From NCBI GenBank assembly GCA_963971225.1, contig OZ020267.1:33123298-33187297 (forward strand): a DNA stretch of 64,000 bases. The letters run 5' to 3'. The position numbers and the translations under genes were made by a program. Each line of letters begins with the position of its first letter. The stretch's first letter is position 1. The notes under the pieces are model-generated. The model made no database searches. It was given only the letters and a program-made list of their open reading frames with translations, and was not told where the DNA came from. This DNA is from Melieria omissa (lineage: Eukaryota; Arthropoda; Insecta; Diptera; Ulidiidae). Positions 1 through 11,419 of the stretch are shown here, piece after piece.

Positions 1-1262
1 AGAAAATTCGGGATTTTCTCTGGACTGTAACTTTTGAGATTCCACAGCATTTCACGAAATACGTATACACTGATTAGGTGGGACATTCAGCTAAATGATG
101 GTACCAAACTCATCTGCAGAATCCTGCGACTAAATGAATGCGAGCAATTTTCGCATGCCAACCCAAGCACTTTTTGTACTCAGTTCTGGTGAGCAACGAT
201 ATATTTTTAATTGCTGAGCAAAACTATAACGTATGAAAAACAGCAAAGCTGGTGTTGAAAGGAATAAATAAGTATTTAAATGTATAGAATTGAGATATGT
301 ACATATATATCGCATTGATTTATCGATGTCCGTCTGTTAATATGTCTTCCAATTCGTCTGTCTGATGGAAGGTATTCACAATTGCTTTCGAAAAAGTTGA
401 GACACGAAACTGAAATTTCGTACAATCACTTTGGAAATCACTAGAACAACATTTTAGGCAATGTGTTGTTGTATTGTTGTATGGGCATGGTTTGCCGATT
501 CTTAGCAGGGTTGCCATATAAAGAAATTTTTTAAAATATGAACTTTCAAACATTTACCGATTTATTTATATATTTATTTATATTTAGGTATATTTTTGTC
601 TGGAAATAGGTGTGACATGCCTCTTTAACCCTTTGAGATATATAATAAGTTATTAGTTTAACTTTTAGTGAGGAAAGTTATGCTCGTCAGTTAACCTTTT
701 CCGTGCTTTATAAAAGTAAATGAATAGTTTAGATTTTTTTAAGAAAGAGTTTGCCTACTTTTACAAAAGTGGGCTAAGTGTCTCTAAAGAACATTTTAAT
801 GCATGACAGCAAAATTTTAGCTTATTTTAATATTGTTAAAAATAAAGTCTGTATGGACAGTAGACGTGGCCGTGGGCGAATTTTATTCATTTTTGGAATA
901 AATCATCTTCTACTTATGGGAAACCGTTATGCGAAATTTCAATCTTTTATCTTTTTTATTTCCGAAGTTATTAAATATTTTGTTATACACTCAGAAAACA
1001 TAAACCGTGCTGCGAAAAAGTGATCAAATTAAAAAACCCTACAACACGTGTAACTTTATTTTTGATCTTCTACGAAAATCAGTTATCAAAATATTGACTT
1101 ATTTTTTTTTTGCTTCTGATTATGCATATTTCTAAAACTCTTAACTTCCGACTGTAGGGCACCAGCTCCTGGTAGGGGAAATAAAAAAAGAAACCATACA
1201 ATTCTCTGAACAATTCTAAAGATAATAAGAAAATTTCAATTCTCTAGTGCAAAAACTATAGA
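1..1262. other. AT-rich stretch, no gene seen
   Basis: I see no coding signature, terminal repeat or RNA gene here. The open frames are short and AT-driven. A TTAACCC motif near 625 resembles the ends of the piggyBac-like MITEs found elsewhere in the window, but no partner end is visible. Confidence 0.5.
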
Positions 1263-2000
1263 TTCTAAAGCTCAAAACAGGCGATGCGAGCCTTTTTGCC
1301 TGTTTTTTCCCCAACGTGCGACGGCGGAGGTGTGAGCTGGTGGAAGAGCACTTTTTTCTTCGCCAAATGGGGCAACTCCTTCGGATTGCGCTTAAACAGT
1401 GTCAAACACTGCTCTGAAGTGGTCTCACGGATGCGCTTGTTGCCCGGAGTGAGCAAACGCGGCAACCATCGAGCCGACAGCTTTTTCATACCCAATATTT
1501 CATGCAGGATATGACCCACGCGGTCTTTTGAGATGCCGACTGTCTCAGCTATCTCGCGCACCTTCAATCGGCGGTCTGCCAATACGAGATCGTGGACATT
1601 TGTCACGTTATCCTCCGTGGTAGCCGTTTTCGGGGCACCTGGGCGTGGCTCATCAAAAACTGACGTGCGACCACGTTGAAACTCGTTAAACCAATTATTG
1701 ACGGTCGCCATTGAAGGAGAAGAGTCACCGTACACAGCATCCAAGCGCTCTTTGATTTCGCTGCGCGATTTCCCTTCCAAAAACAAGAATCGAATCACCG
1801 ATCGATATTGCTCTTTTTTCATTTTTCTAAAATCCGCGGACACGTTCGTTTCCACACGCGGTCAAAACAAAACTACAAATCCAATATGGCTGAAATTTCG
1901 ACAGTAGCCGTCTACGAGGATGTACTACACAATAGTAAATTTATCTTACGATAGTGGCACCATCGGGCGGTGGGGCTAAGTACTTATCGGACTGCCCTCG
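1263..2000 (-). mobile_element. Internally deleted mariner element (decayed transposase)
   Basis: The minus frame at 1265-1855 encodes a mariner DD34D transposase N-terminus: a helix-turn-helix region with the GKSRSEIKERLDAVYGDSSP type motif, then WFNEFQRGRTS and a second HTH ending in HILHEILGMKKLSARW. After residue about 160 the frame jumps to the PHLAKKKVLFH segment that normally lies some 80-90 residues further on. The first catalytic Asp region is therefore deleted, and the HDN segment is then frameshifted. The transposase 5' side ends in a mariner-like terminus with CGAGGGCAGTCCGATAAGTA on the minus strand, abutting TA at 2001-2002. No matching terminus is seen on the left, so that end is truncated. 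The element is inactive. Mariner identity is clear; the subfamily is not assigned. Confidence 0.85.
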
Positions 2001-2447
2001 TATATGGTTACCATTTTTTCTTCATGAGGGTTCGCTATACTGCATTTCTTTCCAGGCAAGTAATACAGAGAGATGGAAAGAAAATAAGATTGCCTGGTTG
2101 AGAGACGTGTTTCGATTAGTGCATCAGAAATTTTTCTGAAATGAACAGAATGAAACGGCATACAAAATTTTGGGGACTCAATGCTGTGGAAAAGCAAACT
2201 TATTTTACTTGTAAAACCGTCAAAAGTCTTCTGAGAGGAGCTTCACGCTACGTAAAAAGAAAACTTTCCGTTACTACTTTAAAGTAATCAACGAAACTTT
2301 ACAAGTTTGTAGGAAATTTTTACTCAATACTCTTGATGTATCCGAAAAAAGCAAATGATTAATGGGTTATGTTTCCATAGATGAGCAAGGAATGTTGTCC
2401 CAACCAAACAAAAACCATGGCAGATCAAAGACTTCTGCACAAAAAAT

Positions 2448-3172
2448 TCAAAAAGGTGTAAAAGTCATATTCTTAATTTTCCAACTATTGACGCTCATTA
2501 TTATGGCGCCACAACTTCTCGAAAGTATTTGAAAAGTCACCGGAACGTCAGAAAAATGTACGATTTGTACAATGAAAAGTATTTCTTCTCTGTTGAAGTT
2601 TAGGAACCTTTTGGAGTGGTGTAGACCTTCCAAGTTGTTCCAGTATTTCTGTTTGTGTTTTTGCGTCCAGTTTTTGATGTCCTGTTTCAGGTCTTTTTTG
2701 CTAAACCGGAACATCGGGGCTGGCCCTGGGAATGGGTTTTCTGCTCCATTTTTGGCTTGTGCGTCTGCCATTTCATTGCCTTCATGGCCCTCATGCCCCG
2801 ATATATAAACCAAAACTACACAATAAATAATGTCATAAATAGGTTATTGAGCTCCTTGTGGCAATCCAAGAGGGTTTTCGATTAGAAAGAGTGGCTATCC
2901 AAGGCTTTTAAAACTGAAAGGCTGTCCGAGAGTATTGTAATTTTTGCTCGTTTAGGATTGGCTTTGGTGATGATCTGAACTGCATTTATTATGATGGCAA
3001 AGAGTTCGGCTTGAAATATTGACGTGTCGTTGCTTAGTGAAAATAATGTTTTGACGGTTGGTCCCACTATGCCAGCTTCTACACCAGCAGAAGTTTTGGA
3101 GCCATCGTCGTTTAACCATACTGGATTGTTGCCCCACATCTCCCTAGTTATAGTTATTCGAAAATAAAGCAA
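2448..3172 (-). mobile_element. LINE fragment: RNase H domain of a non-LTR retrotransposon
   Basis: Two minus frames join across a frameshift near 2810-2885 to give an RNase H domain: a DDGSKTSAG motif, QAELFAI, a DSLSVLKAL motif and the terminal GHEGNEMADAQAKNGAE. These supply the usual D-E-D-D positions. RNase H downstream of reverse transcriptase is typical of I, Loa and related LINE clades. The remaining 3' coding part (KYWNNLEG, KRFLNF) resembles the copy at 62.8-63.4 kb, so both are probably one family. There is no reverse transcriptase and no 3' tail, so this is a truncated, frameshifted relic. Confidence 0.8.
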
Positions 3173-4440
3173 ACTATTCTGTGAAGTGATTCGTGTGTTC
3201 CTCAGAATCGAAACCCAATAACTTTGAAACCCGTGACAGCTCTATTGTGCTTTTTAAATTAATTAACTGTTGAAATTATAAAACAACAAATTTCAGAACC
3301 CAATAGAATAGCACAATAGAAAAGACTATGAGAATTCTAGAAATTCCGAGCCAATTAATACTTTAATACGAATATTAAAGAATACTTACAAAATATCAAA
3401 ATACCCAGTTAAAAATACTCCAAATGGTTACCACAGATTTTAGAAAATTACTCTCAAAAAGCAGGACTACCGTCATGTGCCTTTTTCAAAAGTGAAGTAT
3501 TTGGAATACAGGAAATGTAATTTGTGGGAAATTGAATATGAACAGAGTCATGAACATTCTGAGTTAATTTTGAATGCATAAGAAACATTCGAACCCAGAG
3601 GTCGTGGGTTCAACTCCCGCCGTGTGCACGGTCCCCGCACTTTTCCATCCAATTTTTCCTGTTCTCAAAAACCCTGCAACATATCCAAGTTCATTGATTC
3701 CTATTCCACTTTCAATTATTCCTATTCCACTTACTTCCACGCAATAGAACGCGCAATAATGCGCTGTGCGGCTGATAAATGCAAACAAATAAACAGCTAC
3801 GCAAAACAGGCGCACGAGCGACATCTGCAAGGGGAAGCGGACAACTGCGAAAACAGCGCGCACCAACCTGATCTAGCGAGGTCCCCAACCATTCTGCTGT
3901 AACCTCCTCATATCAGATGGCGCTACGAGCGGAGGCGACGTTCCTGAGCGGCGTTAGATGATTCCATCACTTAAGTTTTGAGTAATCGCTCAAATTTTCT
4001 GAGTTTATGTTTATGGTTAAGTTTATGTTCTGTGTCATGAGTAACTGGCCCATTAGGACTACCTGCGGCAGGCCAATCACCTACCCTGGCAGAACAACAC
4101 AACTGATTAATGTAACCAACACAAGGCTGTCTTGTGGAGGCCCTATGCTCCCGAGAGGAGTGAACAAGGAACGAACAAAAAAATAAGACTGTATTTAATT
4201 TTTCCTCATTGTGCTTTATACAAGGGGCGTGGCTATTCGAAATTTTGTCGTATGTACTATGGACAAAATCAATTCGAGCGCATTTGTGCCATACGACTAA
4301 TGCTTAACGAGTTAAAAGCCGAATATTTCTTAAAGTTTGCAAGTTATAAGTCAAATCAAATAGGAAACAAAAATATGTAATATCATTCAAATTAGGTCCA
4401 AAAATAATATTGGATTTTAAACTTCAGAATCGATTTTCTT
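3173..4440. other. Unclassified stretch with one B-box-like site
   Basis: No gene is recognised. At 3600-3640 there is a GGTTCAACTCC box like a pol III B box, but I find no A box at the expected distance, so a degraded SINE is only a possibility. Around 4040-4170 a GC-richer piece (GGAGGCCCTATGCTCCCGAG) looks like a retroelement 3' tail that I cannot name. Confidence 0.3.
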
Positions 4441-4499
4441 AAAATTGTGTTTTGCTACATACGCCATTCGTTTTCTGAGGCGACGATATTTGGATTGCA

Positions 4500-4765
4500 A
4501 ACAACTAAAGTTCCATTTTAAACTCATGAAACCTTTCCCCGAAGCCAAAGTGAAAAGTTTCGAAACTATAATTGTGTGCTATCAAAAAGTCGAAAGGTGC
4601 TTGAAAATGCCACATTTGACAATTGAAGGTCAGATTTCCGAAGGATTGAAAAATTGGAAGCATTAACGACCACATTAAACATATGAATCTGGTTGTTAAA
4701 GCATGCTGCGTGTTGCACAATTTTTGCAATCACAACAACGACAACCAATTGTATAAATTTTAGGT
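4500..4765 (+). mobile_element. PIF/Harbinger nuclease C-terminal relic
   Basis: Read on the plus strand with one stop and one frame change, this stretch gives NYNCVLSKSRKVLENA, then RSDFRRIEKLEAL, then DHIKHMNLVVKACCVLHNFC. That order matches the end of the DDE nuclease of PIF/Harbinger transposons (HARBI1-like): a SxxRxxIENAFG-type segment with the catalytic Glu, then the V-ACCVLHNFC motif. Only about 80 residues remain. No termini or Myb-like partner gene are visible. It lies directly left of the Tc1 element. Confidence 0.6.
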
Positions 4766-4807
4766 GCTGCAATAAGAAGTGTTCATTTTAAAAAACAATG
4801 TAACGTA

Positions 4808-6251
4808 CAGTGAGTGTCACTCAAAATCGTACAGCAGTCATTACTTCACTTTTAACAATATCTTTATGTGTTTCCGTTTATGATTAAAAAACACAATGCT
4901 GTTTGTGGTGTGTTCATAATGTTTACCATTGTTGCAAAAATTTTGGCAACACTGTAATTCGTACGGTAAGTGGGCATCAGTGAAAATCGTACAGCTGATT
5001 ATTAGTATGAGAAATTCGGGTATTTCCCTAAAAAAACATTCGTAGAGGAAACTGACAGCGCAATTTGTTACTTTAAATTTAATTTTGTGTAGTTTATAAA
5101 GATTTCTTCTCCTATATTTCTGAACTAAACAAACAATTAAGCAGACAACTATTGACATTCGTGAACTTGCAATCGAGCACCACTAAAACGGTAAATCTTA
5201 TGGTGAAATAGTTAAAATTATTAATCGAAATCGAAGCACAGTACAATCATTCATAATTTCGAGACATAAAAAAGAAAACCAAATCGCAAATAGAACAAAA
5301 AGATCATCATTGAAAAAGCTAACTGGAAGTGATGAACGTTGGATAATAAGAAAAGTTAAAGTTAATCCAAGCATTTCCGCTCCTAAAATTGCCGCAGACC
5401 TTAAAATGTACGTAAAAAATGATGTGAGCGACTCCACAGTACGAAGAGTTCTAAGAAAAAAATTATTACCATGGACGCACTGCATGCAATAAACCACTCA
5501 TCAACAAGCGAAATAGAAAACGACGTTTGGAATTTGCATAAAAGTACCTTAAACAGTCCCCAGAGTTCTGGAATGACGTAATTTTTACAGACGAATCAAA
5601 ATTTAATATGTTTACATCGGTTGGTAAGGTGAATATTTGGAGAAAACCAAATACAGAAATGAATCCCAAAACTTTGCGATCCACAGTAAAACATGATAGA
5701 GACTCGTTAATGGTGTGGGGGAGTATGTCATCTCTTGACGTTGGAAATCTAGTTTTTATAAACGGCCGCATGAATCAATGGAAGTATTTAGATATACTAA
5801 GGAATAACCCTAAACAAAGTGCCGAGAAAATGGTTATTTTGAACACATTTAAACTGTATGCTGATAATGACCCAAAGCATACCGCGCATGCTTCTCGTAT
5901 GTGGACGCTGTTTAATCGCCTCAAAGTTCTTAAAGCGCCCGCTCAATCACCGGATTTCAATGTAATTGAGTATGTTGGAATCATTTGGACCAAAAAAATA
6001 CGGAGTCGTTCGATATCTAATATTGGGGACTTGGAAACAGCTCTGAAAGAGGAATGGTTAAGCATTTCACCAGAATACTGCAAAAAACTGATTGCATCGA
6101 TGCCTAAACGACTGCAGGCTGCAGCAGGCAATAAGGGATTTCCAACTAAACATTAAACAATTACTCGATTATTTTAAAAATATTTTTTAAATAAATTTGT
6201 TGAGAACACGGTCACTGTACGATTTTTACTGACTCTTAACTTTTCTTACTG
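4808..6251 (+). mobile_element. Decayed Tc1-like transposon (DD34E)
   Basis: Termini begin CAGT and end ACTG with a left TA at 4806-4807; the right flank is TT. The sequence AAATCGTACAG occurs near both ends and again inside the left end at about 4985, so the element looks like the IR/DR type with repeated transposase-binding sites. Plus-strand frames from about 5150 to 6156 give a paired-like N-terminus (GEIVKIINRNRSTVQ), then TDESKFNMF, YADNDPKHTA and SPDFNVIEYVGIIW, which hold the D, D and E of the catalytic triad. An in-frame stop near the N-terminus and a frame break near 5490-5600 make the gene inactive. Confidence 0.85.
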
Positions 6252-7450
6252 TTCATCAAGGCCAGTGCAGCAAAGACAATCCTCAGACTGAGGGAGTCTA
6301 ACCAGCTGAAACAGGCCACTCATGGACACTCCAGCGTACTGAACGCCCTCGCAATTAGCGATACCACACAAGGCCTTCTTAACAAGGCCACTGATTATCT
6401 GGTAAAGCGAAATGATTTCGATTCGAAGATACCCATCGAGTATCCCTCCAGGGATTGCTGGCAAGAGCCCGAAGTTAATGACGCGTCAGCGGTCTACTTT
6501 ACGGACGGCTCGAAGACAGAGGAGGGAACCGGTGCTGGTGTTTACTGTAGAACGCAGCAGGTCCACTGGTCATACAGGCTGCCGGACTATTGCAGCGTTT
6601 TTCAATCAGAGGTTTTTGCCGTCATGAAAGCAGCCGAGCATATCAAAAACTCCACGCCATCATTTGTGTGGACAGCCAAGCTGCTCTAAAAGCAATTGAA
6701 TCTGCTGTGGTCAAGTCGAAGGCAGTACTGGACTGCCGGAGCGCACTGGTCAGTATAAGGCACTGCAGGGTAAGTCTGCGATGGGTTCCCGGACATAGCA
6801 ATATCGATGGGAACGAGCATGCGGACGAACTGGCTCGCGCAGGGTCAGCGGTGACTGCCAGTGAGGCGGTCGACACGGTGCTACCACCGTTCTCTGCCAC
6901 AGCGGGTTCAATCGGAATGTGGCTCATTCAAGCTACAAACAGAGCCTGGTCAACCAAGAGCGATTGTAAGATTGCTCGCACGCTGTGGCCAGCGCTGAAC
7001 ATGAGAAGAACTAAGAGCTTGCTGCTCCTCAACAAGCATGCTATGCGCATGGTCACGGGGGTAATCACAGGTCACTCCGCCATCGGCGTAATGCTATGCA
7101 AATGGCGTCTGGCGACCGACGATTTATGCAGAAGCTGTGGAGACGAGGAGGCTGTGGAATCGGTCGAGCACCTGCTTTGCCACTGTCCATCACTACAGAA
7201 CCGACGGCTCCAAACTCTTGGGGCAAGGTTCTTCCGTGAACTTGTGGAGGTAGCGGATGCACAGATCACTGATCTACACAACTTCCTCGCGAAGACCAAA
7301 TGGTTCCCAAAAGATCCGGTCTGGATCTACAGGGATCCCAACAGATAGAAAAAGGCACCGGTTTCTCCGAAAATGAAGGGATTCAAAATGGACCCAACAG
7401 GGTCTCCGAGTGGAAGTGCTTGCCGCACACGCCCCTTCCGTAACCTAACC
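6252..7450 (+). mobile_element. LINE 3' half: RNase H, zinc knuckle and 3' tail
   Basis: From the right edge of the Tc1 element an open frame carries RNase H: YFTDGSKTEEGTGAGVY and QSEVFAVMKA, then after a frameshift near 6600-6650 VDSQAALKAI, RWVPGHSNIDGNEHADELA. All four acidic positions are present. A C-terminal CRSCGDEEAVESVEHLLCHC knuckle follows and the frame stops at 7348. The 3' UTR holds ATGGACCCAACAGGGTCTCC and ends in CCTAACCTTA, a tail style shared with other LINE and SINE ends here. The RNase H plus CCHC tail layout fits the I/Loa group. Reverse transcriptase is missing, so this is 5'-truncated and frameshifted. Similar tails occur at 47.2, 53.9 and 55.4 kb. Confidence 0.85.
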
Positions 7451-8068
7451 TTAGTGAACTTTATTTGTTATCTAACTTTTTTCCCACTTACTAAAGCAAT
7501 AAATACCTACTAGATTACTTACATAAACCTATAAAATAAATTGATTTTTGTATTAGAATAAATAAAAGTACGAAGTGGCCTCTTTTTGTAAAATACGCTC
7601 GCAGAACTTTTTGAACCCCTACAATTTACTTGGTACACTAATCAAAATATTTTTTTCATTATTTGGTGTAAAAACCTTCAGAAAAAAATACAAAAATATA
7701 AAAATATAATATCCACAAGTTTTTGACCTAAAACAGGTACTTAAAAGAGACTATGCCATATGGCATAGAATAACCGAAAGGGTTAAATGAGTCAGTTTGA
7801 ACGCGCCATATTAGTCCGAAAAAAACCTTTTATTTTTATTTGCATTTTTCGTGTCGAGTAGTGTTATTTTTGATTTCAAGTGTTTTCACCAATTTTGAAA
7901 CGAAAAGTTTCATTTATTCATGTTTTTTACAGTTTCTTCATATAAACTTTTGAAAAAAAATTAAAAACACGTGTCACTTTATTTATCATTTGGTGCATTG
8001 GTGTGGCTAACCACGTTTGAAGTAAAAAACCTCTTTAGATCATATTTGTCCATACAAACTATTAATCC
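7451..8068. other. AT-rich spacer, no gene seen
   Basis: There is no coding signal. A GAAAGGGTTAA end near 7778-7788 resembles the TTAA-flanked MITE ends, but a partner end is not visible nearby. Confidence 0.5.
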
Positions 8069-8071
8069 TTA

Positions 8072-8495
8072 AGGCTTGATTACACGTAACGAGTAGAGTG
8101 AGAAGACAGCAACTCGAACGAGTACTCGTTTCGTCTAAACGGTAAGGCGAGTTGTTGATTGAGTCAGTGGCCGATGAAAGTGGCGAGAGAGCCACTAGAA
8201 TCACATTTTGTTTGCTAGGCCGAGCGACCACTACTTTACCGTTATATTTTTCTCTTTTCGCAGCGATTCGCGCAATCGCTCGTGACATGCGGTATGCGTC
8301 ACACACCACTTTTCGCTCGGTTAAGTTTAATTGCGCGAGTTGCTTAGTTCATTTTATGCATTGTAAAACCGAACTGACTCGCCGCGTGTCGAAATACGTT
8401 TGAACAACTCGTCGCTTTTGCTCGCTATCCCAATTCTTTCGGCCTAGTACCATTTTGATGTCTCGCCACTCGACTCGTTACGTGTAATCAAGCCT
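8072..8495. mobile_element. MITE with 24-bp TIRs and TTA duplication
   Basis: The ends are inverted copies beginning AGGCTTGATTACACGTAACG (8072 rightward and 8495 leftward). TTA sits on both sides (8069-8071 and 8496-8498). A 3-bp TTA duplication is typical of PIF/Harbinger elements. The 424-bp interior has no transposase frame and is rich in CGAGT/ACTCG motifs that could fold. A non-autonomous Harbinger-type element is the best fit. Confidence 0.75.
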
Positions 8496-8927
8496 TTAGT
8501 TTACCCTGTTAGATTTCGATTTATAAAAAACGAAAAGACAATTGAGAGTTTTGGAATATAAATTTTACTGTACAAATGTAGTCACAAACTGTTAGTACTA
8601 AAAAGAACAAAAATAAGATCAGTGAGTGTGTGGTTGATGCGACACTTGTGTTCCATATGTGCCTAATGCATGCGGCCAGCTATGCTATCCACCAGTGCAT
8701 TAGGTACAGTGGAACACTACGTAAAAGCAAATGGTAACTGGCCACCTTTACTGTCCACGTACCCCAATCGCCTTACCGTGTGTCCTCTTCAACTGCTCAA
8801 TTCAAAAAGGAAAAGCGTCCGCTCAGGGCTCGCTTAGCCGTTAAGTTTGCTGCGCGTCAAAAATTAACAATGCACGAAATTATGAAATGCATTAGCAATG
8901 CAAATTATGAAATGCATTAGATATATA

Positions 8928-9533
8928 GGGTGTTTTTTTTAGAGGTATAGAACTTCGAATTGAAATAAAACACAAGAAAATCGTTTTAATGTCCATCAAT
9001 TTGGCTTTATTGGAAGGATAATTTTATGCGGTTAATGTTTAAATATGATTTCGGGCATGTGGCCGCCGCGGCTGGCTCGAATAAAGCCAATTCTACAGGT
9101 CCAATTTTTAAAGTTGATGGACAAAGCTCCAATTGCTGTGCACGGTAGCGAATCGATTCATTCGGGTCCTCTTCAACATTTTGCTCTACAGCGGCAATTG
9201 TTTCTTCGGTGCGCACTGTTCGACGTCTCTGCGGATGCGTATTATCACATAGAGTAAACGTAGTGCGAAAACGACCCATGGTTAACCGAATTAATTGCTC
9301 TGATGGACGATTATGTCGACCATAAAATGGACGGAGCTTGCGGTAAACTTCGCGAACTGAACCATTATTTTCGAAATAAACTTGCACGATTTGCAAGCGT
9401 TGTTCTTTTGTCAACCTGTTTATGATAAAATGGCAAACCAAACTGAACATAAATGACATTAGAGTTGCCAGATTTGACCACAAAATGCCAGTTTTATCTC
9501 TATTCGAAAAACAAACCTCTAAAAAAAACACCC
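8928..9533 (-). mobile_element. Deleted Tc1/mariner-like element with GGGTGTTTTTTTTAGAGG ends
   Basis: Inverted ends GGGTGTTTTTTTTAGAGGT are flanked by TA (8926-8927 and 9534-9535). The minus frame encodes a helix-turn-helix region: LTKEQRLQIVQVYFENNGSV, RPFYGRHNRPSEQ, then EENVxEDPNESIRYRAQQL. This N-terminal domain (DUF4817 type) is found on insect Tc1/mariner-related transposases. The frame then runs straight into the opposite terminus, so the whole catalytic domain is deleted and the 606-bp element can only move in trans. Confidence 0.8.
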
Positions 9534-9535
9534 TA

Positions 9536-9974
9536 TACTATATGACCCGGCGAACTTTGTCTCGCACAACATTTGTTTTTTTTTTGATAATGAATTGCGC
9601 GAGATGGCCAACTAAAGAAGAAGAGCTACTGATTAACGCAATTGAGGCCCACAAATCAGCAACGTTGCTGATAATAAAACTTGAGTCCGTTCATAAACCT
9701 GAACGGACTCAAGGCGAAATTGGCTCGTCCGTTTGAGTGTGATGCACTTACACACATACATCCACTTTCTTTATATGTATGTATATTTATGTATACATAT
9801 GTATATATGTACTTATATAGAAGAAGATGTAGCTGAAGCTGTCTATTTCTTATCAGAAAACAGCATGTTCGTTCGTTTTGCACGTTCGATGCCAAACAAT
9901 TGTATGTTCGAAAAAAATAAAATCAAAAACGGCCTGTCAGCCCTCAATCAAAGTCAGAAATCGCTGATATCAAA
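9536..9974. other. Spacer with ATGT/TATG microsatellite
   Basis: A run of TATG/TATA repeats at about 9760-9820 makes spurious open frames on both strands. It lies just upstream of the promoter of the secreted-protein gene at 10.0 kb. Confidence 0.6.
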
Positions 9975-10009
9975 TATAAAAATTGCTATAAAAACGATCT
10001 GAGTTCAGT
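9975..10009 (+). promoter_or_regulatory. TATA box and initiator of the 10.0-kb gene
   Basis: TATAAAAA at 9975-9982 is followed by TCAGTT at 10004-10009, the arthropod initiator. The initiator A (10006) lies 31 bases after the first T of the TATA box, the canonical spacing. A second TATAAAA at 9987 is too close to be the functional one. The start codon follows 50 bases later. Confidence 0.7.
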
Positions 10010-10055
10010 TGATCCCCAGTCGTGAAACGTCTTAGCTACTGAGCTGGTCTCAAAA

Positions 10056-10616
10056 ATGCTCGTTGCACAATTGTTCATTTTCCTGGCTTGTACAATCGCC
10101 TCATCGCACCAGTGGGTAATTATAAAATAAATATACGTTTGACATTTCAGAACTGGAAGCTCTTTAACCAATATTCAATTTAAAGTTTGGAGGGCCTCGA
10201 GATCTCATTGAATTGCAGGGAGACGCCTGGGATGAGTCAATGCTACTTTTAAATCGTTCGAGTTACGCACATTTTAAGGATCCCAAGTGGTGGGAGATGC
10301 CAGAGTGGAAAAATGTGTAATATTCGCTATATATCAATGTTTACTATGCAATGCAGTGCAAGCTAATGTATTTATTTTTTATACTCTCAACAGCTTAGTC
10401 AAAATGCACACAATCAAACGTCGAGTTACAATAGGTACGATGTTCGAATACAAAGGGTTTTATCACACAAAGTATAGGGGTCATTTGTTCTGTAATATAA
10501 ACATCCACGTCCAGCCGTGGGAGTGGAAGAACAGGATGATGGATTTCGGCTTTAGATGCACAGAACCGAAGGATAGGGTTTATTTCCATTATAATCATTC
10601 GATGCTTTTTGCCTGA
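10056..10616 (+). CDS. Small secreted protein, three exons, unrecognised
   Basis: Coding exons are 10056-10115, 10219-10316 and 10394-10616, total 381 nt, 126 residues. Exon 1 encodes a 20-residue signal peptide (MLVAQLFIFLACTIASS, then HQW). Intron 1 (103 bp) has GTAATT...GCAG in phase 0; intron 2 (77 bp) has GTAATA...CAG in phase 2. Both join open frames exactly. The mature part is rich in Trp, Tyr and His, with a WDESML stretch, KDPKWWEMPEW, and two cysteines (C86 in GHLFCNI, C108 in GFRCTEP) that could pair. It has a TATA/initiator promoter 50 bp upstream and AATAAA 80 bp downstream. I recognise no family. The design (short, secreted, tiny introns, single disulphide) resembles fly seminal-fluid or immune-type peptides, but that is only analogy. 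Exon structure is well supported; function is unknown. Confidence 0.75.
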
Positions 10617-10695
10617 GAAGGAGAAGAATATAAAATGTAAAACATTTTACTGAATTGCAAAAGTTCTGCTCATTCGTAGAATTCAATTAAATTTG

Positions 10696-10701
10696 AATAA
10701 A
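10696..10701 (+). terminator. Poly(A) signal AATAAA of the 10.0-kb gene
   Basis: The AATAAA lies 80 bases after the stop codon in an AT-rich 3' UTR, consistent with a compact fly gene. Confidence 0.6.
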
Positions 10702-11178
10702 GTTAAATAACATTTGTTATTAAAGTTGAATAACATTTGTTTTTCACTTCATCTTGTTTTTGTGTATTACTTCATATAAAACAGTTACAATAAAACCAAA
10801 TACATATATTGGCTTAGCTCACAGTAACTCTGGAATGAGGAATGCTACGATATTAAGTACTTCAGATGGCGCTTATTGTGCAAATTAAAGTTTACGACTT
10901 GGTTCTTCGGAAGCCAATTTTATTCCGTTTTTCTCGTGCTCATCATACCAAGCATCACGCCAAGCATTGCACACCGCATTGCGGTTTGCGGTAAACTGCA
11001 ACGACTATTTATAATTGGTGAACCGATTCACCAAGCCGCATTCCGGTTTAAAGCTTTTACTGCGACAACCATCTCTCACTTGTGGGGCGTGATCAGCACA
11101 TTCTTTAGCGCAGCAGCGTTGTTGTTGTCTCGATGAACGTTATCGGTGAAGATTTTACGCTGCGTCCGAGAGCAAATG
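10702..11178. other. Spacer, no gene seen
   Basis: There are short frames only. Nothing shows splice-supported coding or terminal repeats. Confidence 0.4.
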
Positions 11179-11412
11179 ATGCAGCGCATATGCATTGCAT
11201 TTGTTGTAGTTGTACTGATTGGCGCGTTATCGGGTCACAAGAGAGGCTTCAGAGGAGGAGTTACACATGTTATCTTAACTTGCATAGAGGCGGCTCTCAT
11301 AGGGTATTGGATAGCAAAACCTGGTCAACATTATATTCTTTATATATGTTTCGCTTCTAAACGACTGAAAAGAGTGTTGGTGGCTAAGAACAATAATAAG
11401 AATTATTGTTAA
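11179..11412 (+). CDS. Candidate small membrane or secreted ORF (weak)
   Basis: From the internal Met pair at 11179 the frame gives MMQRICIAFVVVVLIGALSG, a plausible signal peptide, then a basic stretch (HKRGFRGG), a second hydrophobic segment (VILTCIEAALIGYWIA) and a Lys/Arg-rich end. It stops at 11412, with AATAAA about 12 bp later. There is no intron evidence, no family match and no clear promoter. The right side is Helitron-like repeat, so it could be a chance frame. Confidence 0.2.
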   Translation: MQRICIAFVVVVLIGALSGHKRGFRGGVTHVILTCIEAALIGYWIAKPGQHYILYICFASKRLKRVLVAKNNNKNYC

Positions 11413-11419
11413 GATGGAA

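Noticed and set aside
4129..4380. 82-aa plus frame at 4.13-4.38 kb and several similar short frames
   Set aside because: No signal, domain or splice support. Length is within chance for AT-rich DNA.
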